Assembly: GCA_022494885.1 (NCBI GenBank)
Contig: JAGVSM010003697.1
Coordinates: forward strand, 1-64,000
Reading direction: 5' to 3'
From: Micrasema longulum
Taxonomy: Eukaryota > Arthropoda > Insecta > Trichoptera > Brachycentridae
Length of the DNA stretch: 64,000 nucleotides
The position numbers and the translations under genes were made by a program. The notes beneath the pieces were generated by a model. That model did not search any database and was not told the origin of the DNA. It was given only the letters and a program-made list of their open reading frames with translations. Shown here piece by piece: positions 21,604-31,825 of the stretch (position 1 is the stretch's first letter; each line of letters opens with the position of its first letter).

Positions 21604-21862
21604 ATTTATATTTAAATTTATTTCAACAGAGGGAAAACATTTTTGAGAAGGAAATATGGAAGTCTAGGCATTTACAGGGCTAAAGTGGCCACTAAAACCA
21701 GCCAATGACAGGTCATAAGTCCTGTAAATGCCTAGACTTTCATATTCCCTTCTCAAAAATGTTTTCCCTCTCTGTTGAAATAAATTTAAATATAAATAAC
21801 TTCTTAGGGAGGAAATCCAGCCAGTCTGCAAGCATTTGGACATACTCAAACATTGTTGAATA
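21604..21862. repeat. Family X copy 3, a long hairpin
   Basis: Arms 21604-21680 and 21720-21797 are inverted copies with only a few differences and a GA indel; each contains CTAGGCATTTACAGG and ACATTTTTGAGAAGG. The loop is about 40 nt. The X-family right border (CTGCAAGCATTTGGACATAC..) follows to 21862. A transcript would form a stem of nearly 80 bp. Confidence 0.85.
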
Positions 21863-22343
21863 AATTAATATATATATTATATTGTCCTAACCCATTGTTT
21901 TTTTTTCGTATACACATCCCTCTAATCCAACAGAGATTTTTTTTAAAGAAAGCTCATTTGGTTTAAATTTTATATAACCTTTTAAAAATTACCATCCTGT
22001 AGATTTTAAATGCGTTTGCGTGAGTTTTGTGAACGAGCCAGCTCTTGTTAATCGATCCGTATACTATTTAAAAACATCATAATAAAAGTATCATATAAAG
22101 TAGTCATACTGTGAACATCTCTATTGTTGATTATGGTTACTCTATGATCGGAGTAAGTTGCGTGTCGTTTATGATTGTGCAATGTCACCACCATTACTTC
22201 ACTTTCGTTACGGTTAGTTTATTTTCTCGGTTGACGTTTTCTCCCAGAGAAGTTACCAATGTTACCATATTATTAATATAATGAAATCAGAATCGAGCTA
22301 ATTAGGTTTTCTTGGCTCATTCAACTTACTTCATAAATCTAAA
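21863..22343. other. Unassigned sequence
   Basis: No gene or known repeat recognised; ordinary AT-rich DNA. Confidence 0.4.
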
Positions 22344-22608
22344 CATCATTATCAACATTCCCTTTCCGCCCCTTATGGTGCATAGGGCACTGTATTGGTA
22401 CATCAATCGCAGCGTATCTTGATCATTTTTGTTACATGAAGGTAAGATGATAAGTCTTACGCTTCGGGTGCCAGTCCAGGGACTATAAAATATTCTAGTG
22501 TGAAGACACCTTTTTAAATCAATATTTCACGTCAACCATGTCGGGAACCGAACCCGAGACCTCTTGCATGGTAGGCAAACGTGCTGACCACTACACCATG
22601 TGACCGAC
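22344..22608 (-). repeat. tRNA-derived SINE, family A
   Basis: Full-length. 3' end near CATTCCCTTTCCGCCCCTTA, body with CGCAGCGTATCTTGATC, head with GGTTCGGTTCCCGACATG and TGGTGTAGTGGTCAGCACG on the minus strand. B box carries one change. Confidence 0.86.
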
Positions 22609-22673
22609 GATTAAATAGGGCAATGTTATCGCTGACCTTTCCATCAGGGTCAGCAGACTAGGAAATATTATAT

Positions 22674-22736
22674 TGTAAAACGCTGTTCTAAATAAATATT
22701 TCATGTCTACCATGCCGGGAATCGAACCTGAAATTT
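22674..22736 (-). repeat. SINE family A fragment
   Basis: A short piece containing AAATAAATATTTCATGTC and GCCGGGAATCGAACCTGAAA (B box, minus strand). It runs directly into an X-family fragment. Confidence 0.7.
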
Positions 22737-23310
22737 CGAAAAGGGAATATGGAAGTCTAGGCATTTACAGGGTCTATGACTCGTCATTTGCTGGGTTAAG
22801 TGGCCACTTTACACATTGTGTTACATTTACCATTCATCCAATGTTATTTCTTAACAAACAAACAAACCATCACGCCGTTTCCCCGTAAGGGTAGGCAGAG
22901 AGGATAGAACGCCACATCACTCTTTCTTTGCATACAGATCTCGTTTCCTCTACATTCATACATCTTCTCATGTATGCGCGCCGATTATTCCGACTTTTAA
23001 CATGTCCATCTTCCAGATTTGTTGGATTTGGTTATGCCATGTCTTTCTCCGTCTTCCTCTATTGCTGCATCCATCAACATTTGCAATGTAAATATTTATA
23101 ACATCCACATTTCCTCAACTCTTTCAAAAGTTGACTTCTGTGAAGTAAGAGCTGAAACTTTCATTAATGGTATGATTCATCTGGCTGAATTATTTCACCT
23201 ACTAGGCAACGCCCAAAAATACTTTAAATACTTCTTACCTCAGTTAATTTAATCAACAATATTTTATGCAAATCCAAATGTTTGTAGACAAGGCTAGATG
23301 CCTCTGCCTA
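22737..23310. repeat. Family X copy 4, split by an RTE fragment
   Basis: Left part 22737-22857 contains GGAAGTCTAGGCATTTACAG and TTAAGTGGCCACTTTACACA. The right part 23096-23310 has AACATCCACATTTCC and CCAAATGTTTGTAGACAAGG. The two are separated by a minus-strand RTE-like fragment, so this is a nested insertion. Confidence 0.65.
22858..23062 (-). pseudogene. RTE-like LINE ORF2 C-terminal fragment
   Basis: The plus strand reads CCGTTTCCCCGTAAGGGTAG and ends near GTCTTTCTCCGTCTTCC. The minus strand corresponds to the GRPRKTWHDQ..C-terminal stretch seen intact at 56490-56699, here diverged. It lies just after a CAAACAAACAAAC-type tail. Confidence 0.6.
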
Positions 23311-23660
23311 AATAGTTACATAGTTCCTTTATATATTATTATATATCTAGTTCTGAATACCTATTTCATATTATATTTTAACAAATGTATGTTTAATATG
23401 TGCCCGTGTTAATAAACTTTGTGTTTTTATTTAATATTTTTTAGTGTTATATTTTCTCCATTTTTTAAATTGTTTAATTTTTTATTTATTTTATTATTTT
23501 GTTTTGCATTTTTTGTTTCTTTTTTATGTTATTTTGTAAACTTGCCAAACACAAGAGTCAGACTCTTTTTGGCAAGTTAAACCTTAAGTGTTCCATTTTT
23601 TTTCCCGAATGTATTGTTTATTTATGCCAATAAAGATTTTTATTAAAAAACTATATGTAT
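23311..23660 (+). repeat. LINE 3' tail
   Basis: Contains a strong hairpin CTTGCCAAA..TTTGGCAAG (23543-23578), then AATAAAGA and an A-rich end, as at other LINE 3' ends. No coding part recognised. Confidence 0.5.
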
Positions 23661-23727
23661 ATAAAAATAAAAATTGTGTACGCAATCACTTTTAAATAAT
23701 ATGACGGGAAATATAAATATACGGTTA

Positions 23728-23936
23728 CAGTAAAACTCGTTTAATCCAGTGATCCGGATTGCCAAATATCAAGAAGGTTATCGGGTAATAAAAAATAAAT
23801 ATGTTATACGAGTAATAACAAACAAAAAGGGGTGCTGGCGGCCGGCGCGTTTCTTCTTTAAAGTTGTACATGTTTTTATGTGATAACGTCTGGCACTCAT
23901 TTATCTGGATAGTTGGAGTTTTACTGTACCTACATT
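23728..23936. mobile_element. pogo/Tigger-type MITE
   Basis: Ends CAGTAAAACTC (left) and its inverted copy GAGTTTTACTG (right), flanked by TA on both sides (23726-23727 and 23937-23938). The 209-bp length, CAGT start and TA duplication fit non-autonomous pogo-superfamily elements. Interior non-coding, with a GGCGGCCGGCGCG patch. Confidence 0.82.
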
Positions 23937-24297
23937 TTAAATAAAAATACACTAACAAGAAAACTGTGCCAAATATAAATATCAATTATCAAGTTGTGAT
24001 AAAATTGAATTGAGTTTCATACCTGTTTTTCGTTGTCTGCAACCTGGCCACCAAAGAAATCACAGTTTTGCAAAAAAATATGCTAGTCTTGAGAAAACTT
24101 CCCTCAATAAATATCGCTTCTTATCATTTGTTTTTTATATTTTTTGTAAGGGAGTTGCATTATTTTTTACCTTGCTTATAATATACAAGGTTTATATTTA
24201 AAAAAAGAGGATTTTTCTTTTATTATATTACATTATTTTAGCTAAACTGATAGAATCAGGAAGGATATTCTAATGTGGGTCAATCTTATCATTTGTT

Positions 24298-24645
24298 ATC
24301 ATCATTATTCCCCTATCCGCACCCTGTGGCGCATAGGGCACTGCATTAGGATTCTAACTGCTGCTTATATGGATCTTTTTACATAGAAGGCAAAGGGATC
24401 AGTCTGACGCTTTAGGTACCAGTTCAGGAACAATTAAATGTCGCAGTGTAGAACCACCTTAAATAAACAACGTATCATGTTCATCTTGTCGGGAATCGAA
24501 CCCAGCACCTCAAGAATGGTAGGCGAACGCGCCAACTACAACGAGGCGGAATATCTCTACGCGATTTCCTTATTCAGGATTTTTACCTGAGAGCAGCCAT
24601 CGTTTCGAAAATACTTGTGCAAGATTCTGATTCTACTTTATGTTT
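24298..24645 (-). repeat. SINE family A2, with upstream extension
   Basis: The 3' end ATCATCATTATTCCCCTATC and a body diverged from A1 (TTAAATGTCGCAGTGTAGAA) lead to the tRNA-like head (CGGGAATCGAACCCAGCACC). About 100 bp beyond the head (24550-24645) are shared with 29483-29850 and 61772-62310, so the unit is longer than its tRNA-like part. Confidence 0.75.
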
Positions 24646-24737
24646 TGTGCTTATATTGTTACTATATTTATGTTTATATCTATTTGTATAAATGTATGTA
24701 TGCATTTTGGTGTGTATGTATGTATTTTTTTGAAAAA

Positions 24738-25165
24738 ACTATTATAACACGGAACATAACATAAATAATGTGTAAAAGTGTCGCAATAAAAAAATATTAC
24801 TTAAATCTTTTTGATAGTGATAGTTATTAATGTAATTTATATAGATGGTCTAAAGTACTGTGTTTTATATTTCTTAAATAATGTTTTCTTTATATGTACG
24901 ATCCCAAATGAGTTTTTTTTACATTTTTTTTTTGCACCACAACAGGCCAGGAGACCTAATTACAGTGGTGAATTACATCACAGAGCACCCAGGCTTGAGA
25001 AAAATCACATTTTAATTTTTGTGTTCTCACCGGGAATCGAACCCGGAACCTTCCGTGCGTGAGTCAAGCGTCTTGACCACTACACCACGGAGGCCGCCTT
25101 TTTTAAATAACTGCTGGAAGTATAATATATACTATATGTATTATATGTTTTATTATTAATAATAA
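24738..25165 (+). repeat. LINE 3' end, unit L-a (copy 2), interrupted by SINE-B
   Basis: Left part 24738-24920 and right part 25098-25165 together match 9487-9740; AATGAGTTTTTTTT and TTTTTTAAATAACTG meet across the insertion. The tail is ATTATTAATAATAATAATT. Confidence 0.8.
24921..25097 (-). repeat. SINE family B (copy 2), inserted in L-a
   Basis: Head on the right GCGGCCTCCGTGGTGTAGTG and B box GGGTTCGATTCCCGGTG; body nearly identical to 61851-62043. The T-rich target at the junction is duplicated. Confidence 0.9.
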
Positions 25166-25229
25166 TAATTTAAAAGAATGTACACAGGTTGTGCCCAGTG
25201 AGGTGTTCATATAGAAAGAAAAAAAAAAG

Positions 25230-25620
25230 TAAGTAAAATAAATAAATATATTTTATTTCTACGTGTATACATAATACCTAGATACATATATGCCTATCGC
25301 CTTGCATTATGTACGGACTAGTAAGTACCCGCTCCTTCTCGCCAGGCGGAAGGTAGAAGTAGAAGGTGCTTTATATTCCAGAGGTGTTGTACATTTTTTA
25401 TGTAAGGATAAAGCCCCGTGACAAATTCCTCATCCGCTCACCGCACTGGGGCTCCGTGTTCCCTATACAGACGGAGATTTTATCACTTTAGCCCTGGTGA
25501 GTTGGTTACTTAGGTGTCTCTGAAGCCAGCCAACCTCCCTAACGCCTGCTAGCGGAGAAAAATGCCGAGAAACTGCAACCTTATATCTTATGTAAATATC
25601 TTTACATTTATACCGAAAAT
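25230..25620 (-). repeat. Probable LINE 3' fragment
   Basis: A plus-strand AATAAATATATTTTATTT start, complement of an A/T-rich tail, is followed by an unusually GC-rich 300-bp stretch. The minus strand gives short frames only. The shape suggests a LINE 3' end, but no domain or second copy was seen. Confidence 0.35.
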
Positions 25621-25717
25621 GTATTTATGTGAATATTAAAATATTTTTTATTATTTGAAATGCTTTTGGCTTTTCTTATAGAAAATATTTTTTTTTAAAT
25701 AGCTTTATAATAAAAAT

Positions 25718-25963
25718 ATCGTCGGGTTCTTTGAGCAATGACAGATGTGCGAAAAATGCTACATTGACTTTCTTTATTGATATTGAAAAAGTAATATTAA
25801 GGCTTTTATTTTCCGGTTTAAAAAAAAATATTTACATATAACTAACCCAAGTGTCAAAAGGTATACTTTTGTACTTGTCAAATTGCGACATAAATAAATT
25901 TAAACCGGTCTCCCGTGAAGTTGAAGAAAATCACATGCGTCGTTGTTCTACGATCCCGACGAT
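25718..25963. mobile_element. MITE family S (copy 1)
   Basis: Starts ATCGTCGGGTTC and ends GATCCCGACGAT, terminal inverted repeats of about 13 bp. The interior, including GATGTGCGAAAAATG and ATCACATGCGTCGTTGTTCT, is shared with the inverted copy at 56013-56265. No coding capacity. Confidence 0.8.
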
Positions 25964-26568
25964 ATGTTTCAATTTATTTTCACCGCTTTTCAAATGCTTA
26001 TAACGTTAATTTGGGGTATTAGTTATTACGCTATGTGTCGTAAACATTTTTTTTCGATGTTTGAAACATTATTTGTCCAATAAGGTCCGGCGAATGACCT
26101 AAAATATGGCTTTTAAATCCTTTCTCACGTTACGTAATTAAAACATACATTATAAATTAACATAAACAATGGTCATATTATCGTATATTATATTAAAAAT
26201 AAAAATAAATTAGTTGGTTTATAATTTTGTTGACCTTTTTTTGTAATTTTTGTTTCTGCAATTTACCCAAAATACCTACTTAAAGAAATCTTAAGCACAC
26301 AATTCTTACGTCGTTTTTGTTATAGATAAAATAAAATCTTATGTTTTTATTTTGCGATTATTTCTTATGTTTTTGTTGAAGGTTCTTCTATAGATACTTT
26401 AATTTTTTCGTTCAAGTCAGCTTTTTAAAACATAATGACAATACTTAATAGCTATGTTTTTTTTTCTTTTACTTTTAATTTTCTTTCTACTCTAATGGAA
26501 TAATAATAATAAATAAAAAAATAATATAAAGTTTATATTTGAAGCACTCACTTTGTGGTTATTCATTA
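25964..26568. other. AT-rich unassigned sequence
   Basis: No gene or repeat recognised. Confidence 0.45.
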
Positions 26569-26616
26569 TAATAAATTAATAAAACAACTTTGTTTTTAAC
26601 CACTAATTTTTTTTTC

Positions 26617-26657
26617 CACCGACCGGTTTCAAAGCGAACAAGCTTCTTTGTCGAGGT
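26617..26657 (-). ncRNA. Hammerhead-like core in left arm of H
   Basis: Minus strand: CTCGACAAAG, a stem AAGC..GCTTT, then GAAACCGGTC. It keeps helix II, GAAA and the short ACCGGT helix III of dimer-type hammerheads. The CUGANGA box is imperfect. Its mirror copy is at 26854-26895. Confidence 0.35.
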
Positions 26658-26853
26658 TTACGTAACTAATGAATTGATTCCTTTTTATTTTATTTCAATC
26701 ATGTTCACTAAATACTACACGTGGACTCGAAAATAATGATATCAAATTACCACCCGTGTAAGAAAAAACCACTTGATTTATTGTGTCCACGTACAGTATT
26801 TAGTGAACATGATAGAAATAAAATAAAAAGGAATCAATTCATTAGTTACGTAA

Positions 26854-26895
26854 ACCTTGACAAAGAAGCTTGTTTGCTTTGAAACCGGTCGGTGG
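26854..26895 (+). ncRNA. Hammerhead-like core in right arm of H
   Basis: Plus strand: CCTTGACAAAG, stem AAGC..GCTTT, then GAAACCGGTC. Same interpretation as the left arm; one extra T and an A for G disturb the CUGANGA box. Confidence 0.35.
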
Positions 26896-26943
26896 AAAAT
26901 AAAAATTAGACGTTAAAAACAAAGTTGTTTTATTAATTTATTA

Positions 26944-28360
26944 AAAAAAAAAAAATTCACCGTAAATAATGTTTTATGTATTGAACCAATACCATACAAA
27001 TTTGTACAATATTTATGAAATTTTTCCTTAAATCCTATTTGGGTTGCTGGATTATCCTCAAGCGCCAGAACGAGCAAGAAAAGTGCAGGGAAAATGCAGC
27101 TCCGCGGTGTGATTGGATTTAGCCCATAAAGCTGATGGGAATCTGAAAGCCTTCTCCATTCGTGTGATCACTTACCCGTGATTCGGGGAGATGTCTCGTC
27201 CAGCCATCTCGGGAAACTGATTACACGGAGAGACGAGCACGGTTTAAAAGGAACTCTTATCCGAAACAAATTCGTATGGTAGCAATGGTAAATTATATCG
27301 GTTTTCAGACTCTTCTTTCAAGATAGCATTTAAATTACGGGGAAAGGTCGGAAACTTGTGTAATTCGATCTCTCTCGAGATTTATTGTGAACGTCGGAAG
27401 TTTTATCCCTTTTACCTATACGTGTAACATATAACTCCATTATTTACTATCTACAAAACGGCTACGTTTCATTGAAAGTTGCATGAAAAGCGCTGATTTA
27501 TTTCCATTAATTTATTTGCTACCTATTCGCTGACTTTGTGAAATAAAACCTGAAAACTTTCCTACTAACTTTCACTAAAATGCATTTGATCTCCGCAGCA
27601 TTTATACCGGCCCGAGGGAAATATTCCGTGAAATGACCTTTTAAACGCAAACTCTCGATAAAGAATCATGGTGATATTTCAAAACTGACTTCTTGCGTGC
27701 TTCTTATTTTTCTCAAATTACTCACAACGTTGACCTAATCAATCACTCTTGTATCCTTTCATAATCTTTATAATAAAGTTTTTGTATGAACGATAATTTA
27801 TACTTAACTTAAACATTTTTCTTCCATGAGTTTGCAGTAGGTACCTCTAAAATATTTCGACGTTTTGTTATTTTATATCTATTTTTATTTTATTTTAATA
27901 CAATAATAAATTTATACAAACACAATGATGTACTTTAACTTTTAATTAACACGTAAATAATAACTTTAAAAGAAACAGTCACGAATGTTTTTTTAAATAT
28001 TTTTTATTTAAGTATTTGCCGTCTTGTATACATTGGCGTATTTTTTTGGCGAAGATAGTGTACCTTTGAAATGTAGTTTATTATATTATGGTAAAAAGAA
28101 CATATTTTACTATGTGACGTAAATGTTTTTTTACACTTAATGTGGAATAGTTGTCCTACACTGGTGTACCACAGCATTTTTCGATGCAAAGTTATGTTAT
28201 TAGTCGGTACTTTCTTATTTTGACGTATTTGCGCTAATGTCTGAGCATCCGATGGCAAAATTTTATTTACTAAAGGTACGAAAATTATTAAGTAAAAATA
28301 ATATTTTATTTTGATGTTTAATTTAAAATTGTATTTACATGTTATTTTTAATATATTACA
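26944..28360. other. Unique sequence, partly GC-richer
   Basis: 27040-27680 is closer to balanced base composition, carries no repeat seen elsewhere here and no coding frame of note. It may be host sequence with a regulatory role, which is inference only. 27700-28360 is AT-rich; an 84-codon minus frame (28004-28258) has no recognised domain. Confidence 0.4.
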
Positions 28361-28565
28361 ACAGAGATGAAGAACATTTTAGAGAAGGTAATATAGAAGT
28401 CTAGGCATCTACAGGGCTTATGACCTATCATTAGCTGGTTTAAGTGGCCACTTTACACACTGTGTAACATTCACAATTCTGAATTAATGTTAATGAATGC
28501 TCCCCGGGGAGTTGAATCCAGTCCTCGTCTACAAAAATTTGGACAAACATAAAATATTGTTGATA
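28361..28565. repeat. Family X fragment (copy 5)
   Basis: ACAACAGAGATGAAGAACAT, AAGTCTAGGCATCTACAGGG, TTTAAGTGGCCACTTTACAC and GTCTACAAAAATTTGGACAA occur in family order. Confidence 0.75.
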
Positions 28566-28580
28566 TTTTTTTTTTGTTAA

Positions 28581-28735
28581 GAGCACTGCATTGGTATACT
28601 GATTGCAACGTTTCTAGATATTTATTATTACTTGAGGGTGATCAGTTTTACGCTCCAGATGCAAGTCCTGAAACAATGAAATATTGCAGTGTAGAACTAC
28701 CACTTAAACCAAACTTTCACGTCCACCGATTTCCC
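28581..28735 (-). repeat. SINE family A2 fragment
   Basis: 3' and body part: GAGCACTGCATTGGTATAC, GTTTTACGCTCC, AATGAAATATTGCAGTGTAG, TTTCACGTCCACC. The tRNA-like head is absent. Confidence 0.65.
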
Positions 28736-28979
28736 TTTTGTAAAAAATAAAACACTAGAAAACATCAAATTATTCACTGAGTCCCCCCAATTGATTGTAT
28801 AATATAATATACCATATATATATACGTACGTACATATATTATTATAGTTCTTAAAATTGGTCCTGTTTTGCGTATATCAGTTTATCGGAACTAAACGCTA
28901 CTATATCTACGTTTTTGCAAATGATGTTGTGTGTATGTTTATCCGTTTTCAAGTGGAATGAAGAATACGTCAACGATCT

Positions 28980-29128
28980 CTACGTATACTATCGAATCTG
29001 CATTTCGAAAAATACAATAGACGCATGTTTGGCATTTCTACAGTATCTGATAGCTTTAAAAAAAATATCAAGCTTTGTTTCTGCTCTCCTGTAACCCTCG
29101 CAAAATGCAGATTCGATAGTATGCGTAG
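28980..29128. repeat. Short inverted repeat
   Basis: CTACGTATACTATCGAATCT at 28980 returns inverted, ending at 29128 (complement CTACGCATACTATCGAATCT), about 26 bp with one mismatch. The spacer is about 92 bp. A minimal foldback element or a remnant of one; nothing coding. Confidence 0.65.
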
Positions 29129-29480
29129 GAAATGTCGATGTGTTTGAAAAAAAAACAGAATCCTTAAATTTTTCGAAGTTATTCTGTAGATAGGTAATTG
29201 CGATTTTAGTTAGTTGGTCCATGAACCATTTAAAAGTTTTTAATTTCTTATTTAATTTTCGGAATCGGCAGTTTTCTCGTTCGCTTCAAAAATTGCTATA
29301 AAACTAACTTAAATTGCTCCTCAGAGGTTGTTTTAAGTATAACGACCTTGGTAAGGTCAATTTACGAGTAATTTATTCGTCCATTTTTTGAGAGTTGTGT
29401 CATTAAACCGGTTAAACCAATAAATACATCAATTAAATAGGGGTTTTTTTTACGCTTAAAAGTATTCGTACTTATCTTGT

Positions 29481-29850
29481 TCATCATCATCAAACCCTTA
29501 TCCGCACCCGGTAGTGCAAAAGGGAATGCATTGTTAAATCAAATGCAGCGTGTCATCATCATCTGTTACAGGAAGGTAAGGTGATTAGTCTTACGCTGCA
29601 GGTAGTCCAGGGACTGTTAAATACTTATGTTTTCACCTTTAAAAACAAATATTTCATGTCAATGTTCCTTGGCATAGAACCCTGGACTTCAAGCATGGTA
29701 GGTGATCTCACCAGCCACCACACTACGAGGTGAATCTTTCTTCACTCGTTTTCTACCATCGAGTCAAGAACACTCGTCCAGGATGCTGGTTATATTTCAC
29801 ACACAAAACTGTATTCTCCATCCGCTCGTACACAGAGAGTTACGATATAT
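29481..29850 (-). repeat. SINE family A2, with upstream extension
   Basis: 3' end CATCATCATCAAACCCTTAT, body with GGTAAGGTGATTAGTCTTAC, a degenerate head (CTTGGCATAGAACCC), and the shared region upstream of the head with TTTCACACACAAAACTGTAT. Confidence 0.75.
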
Positions 29851-30130
29851 TATATTAATTAAATTCTCGCTTCTTAGCTTGAATGGGGCAGTTGACCGAC
29901 AACCGAGTGGCCCCTTGTTCAGTTCTTGAATCCGGGAACGGACAGTTGATTATTGTGACACAATGAAAATACGCTCTGCGCATTTTTCTCTTAAGATTAA
30001 AAAAATGTGTTTAACGATCTATTTTTTTCTTTCGTGATGTCGTTCTCACTGTATCATCTTTTGATAATCTCTCAGACCATAAGTCTATGGCTAATCTATG
30101 ACACACGTTTTGTATATCCGAATAATGTTT

Positions 30131-30545
30131 TCAATAATCATGTGTTCATTGTACTATACGACATTTCTTAGGCATTCAGATATTTACTAACAGAGATGGA
30201 TATGTTTTCATCATCAATATGGCTGCATCATATGCGTGGCATGTGATGTTAATGACCTTATCTCCCTTAGTAGATTCACTACTTTTTTCATTCTTGAAAG
30301 CGTTTTTTTATATATTTATTCTGCTTGTGCAAGAAAAGGTTTTTGGCGTATATATTGCTGTGCTATATTTAGTCATAAAGGTGCTAAACTTGCTTTGTTT
30401 CTTTGTTGTTCTCAATATGTGTTATTTTTTAAATGTTAATATTATTTATGTCCCGAATTGAGTTGTTGTAACTCCTGGGAATGTAATTCAACGTATTATA
30501 CTTGTAAAATACTATGTGTTATATGATTTATAAATAAATTTTTAA
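30131..30545 (+). repeat. Dispersed LINE-like 3' unit L-b (copy 2)
   Basis: Inverted relative to 7815-8235 and matching it nearly end to end; ends GATTTATAAATAAATTTTTA. A frame at 30219-30461 encodes a hydrophobic 80-residue product related to the one in copy 1, but a shift between the copies and absence of a known domain argue against a real protein. Confidence 0.72.
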
Positions 30546-30664
30546 AAATCATTAAAAAAAATCCCATTTGCTTATAACCTTTTGTAAATTGCATTTCAAC
30601 ATGCTTACATGCTTCTTAAATAAAATGAAAACAATGGATTCTAATCCTAAGTATAAATATATAT

Positions 30665-30810
30665 TTTATTTATATTTATTCATATTTTTCGCTTACAAAC
30701 TATAATTAATAATAAAAATAATGTGACCTCACTGGGGTTTCCCGTGCCGAGGACACTTAACAATTTAGTTTTTTAAAATTACATTTGAGAATAAACAAAG
30801 AAGACTAACT
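30665..30810 (-). repeat. LINE 3' UTR, unit L-e (copy 1)
   Basis: Shares AATGTGACCTCACTGGGGTT, CCGTGCCGAGGACACTTAAC and GAGAATAAACAAA with 51545-51675 and 59135-59245. The A/T-rich left edge suggests the tail is there (minus-strand element). Confidence 0.7.
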
Positions 30811-30935
30811 TACTTATTATATGGGTACTTTCGTTATTTATAGTGCATCTTGATGATTCATTTTATATTGAACATTGAGTCGTTTTATGATAATTAATTA
30901 ATTTATTTATTTCAAGTTTGCAATCGAATAAGCTT

Positions 30936-31320
30936 AATTGGACGTAGTTATGCAGAAAGCGTCCAACCCTCAAAATGTCAAAATGAGTAATGGCGGTTTC
31001 GATAGCATATTACGATATCTTTGTGCTGAAAACGTCCAAGCTCCGAGTGTTATACTTTTTTTGCCGATTAACGAAATTTCTTACCCACATCATGGGTATC
31101 ACTGTTATATTAACTTTAAAAACGTCCAAGTGGTTTGACCTTTTTCTACATCTCTTTTTTTTATTTTAAATTTTAAATTTCTTTAATTGGCAAAAAAGTA
31201 AAGCACTTGGTGCTTGAACGTTTTCAGCACACAAAGATATCGTAGTGCTATCGAAATCGGCATTAAACTTATTTTTAGAATTTAGAGGGTTGGACACTTT
31301 CTGCATAACTACGTCCAATT
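30936..31320. repeat. Foldback element, family I
   Basis: Arm 30936-31071 starts AATTGGACGTAGTTATGCAG; arm 31181-31320 ends with its inverted copy. They also share CGATATCTTTGTG..CTGAAAACGT and CAACCCTC blocks, roughly 85% identical by eye. Spacer about 110 bp. The frame at 30938-31138 spans the left arm and is not credible as a gene. Confidence 0.85.
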
Positions 31321-31825
31321 GTACATCATTATAATGCGTGTTATCAATTCATAAGAGTATAAATGTATTTAAATTTTAAGTAAAGTAGGTAATATGGTCT
31401 CAGGATTCTGGATTAGTCAATAATGTTCCCACAATGTGACCTGTGACCTACAGTGACACTCAAATCGTGTATTTTAAATAGTAGGGACTTTATAAAGTAT
31501 ATTTATGTGCTATTTGTTATACATCTATGATTTGTTCATGCTTCATTAAGTCAAAAAGTTCATTGCATGTTAAAACCTAAAATAAACATTACATTTTATA
31601 TCAAAGTTTATCAAAAACATATTTTTTCACATCGATTTGAAGTATTTTAAGCCTTTCCATTTATTTTATTTGTGTTCTTCATTAATATTTTTATCTCTCT
31701 TTGTTTCAGGTGAGTATCTACATATTTTCCCCCTGCGTATTAGAAAAATATTCAAACACCATATCAGTTTCGTTTCTGATAAAATATCCTTTTACAAGTA
31801 GAAGACTACCTTAAATGTACTTAGT
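31321..31825. other. AT-rich unassigned sequence
   Basis: No gene or repeat recognised. Confidence 0.4.

Larger units (their letters stand above)
26569..26943. repeat. Large palindrome, family H
   Basis: Arms 26569-26726 and 26785-26943 are inverted copies with about ten differences over 158 bp; the spacer is 58 bp. Both arms begin with a small inner palindrome (AAAACAACTTTGTTTTTA) and contain CACCGACCGGTTTCAAAGC. A single-arm relic lies at 3560-3710. No coding capacity. Confidence 0.92.

Noticed and set aside
26569..26943. Replication origin or recombination hotspot based on the palindrome
   Set aside because: Nothing in the sequence beyond self-complementarity supports either; family relic at 3560 points to a mobile repeat.
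30219..30461. 80-codon hydrophobic frame as a small membrane protein
   Set aside because: It lies in a repeated LINE-like 3' unit; the second copy (7815-8235) has shifts and the composition follows from T-rich DNA.
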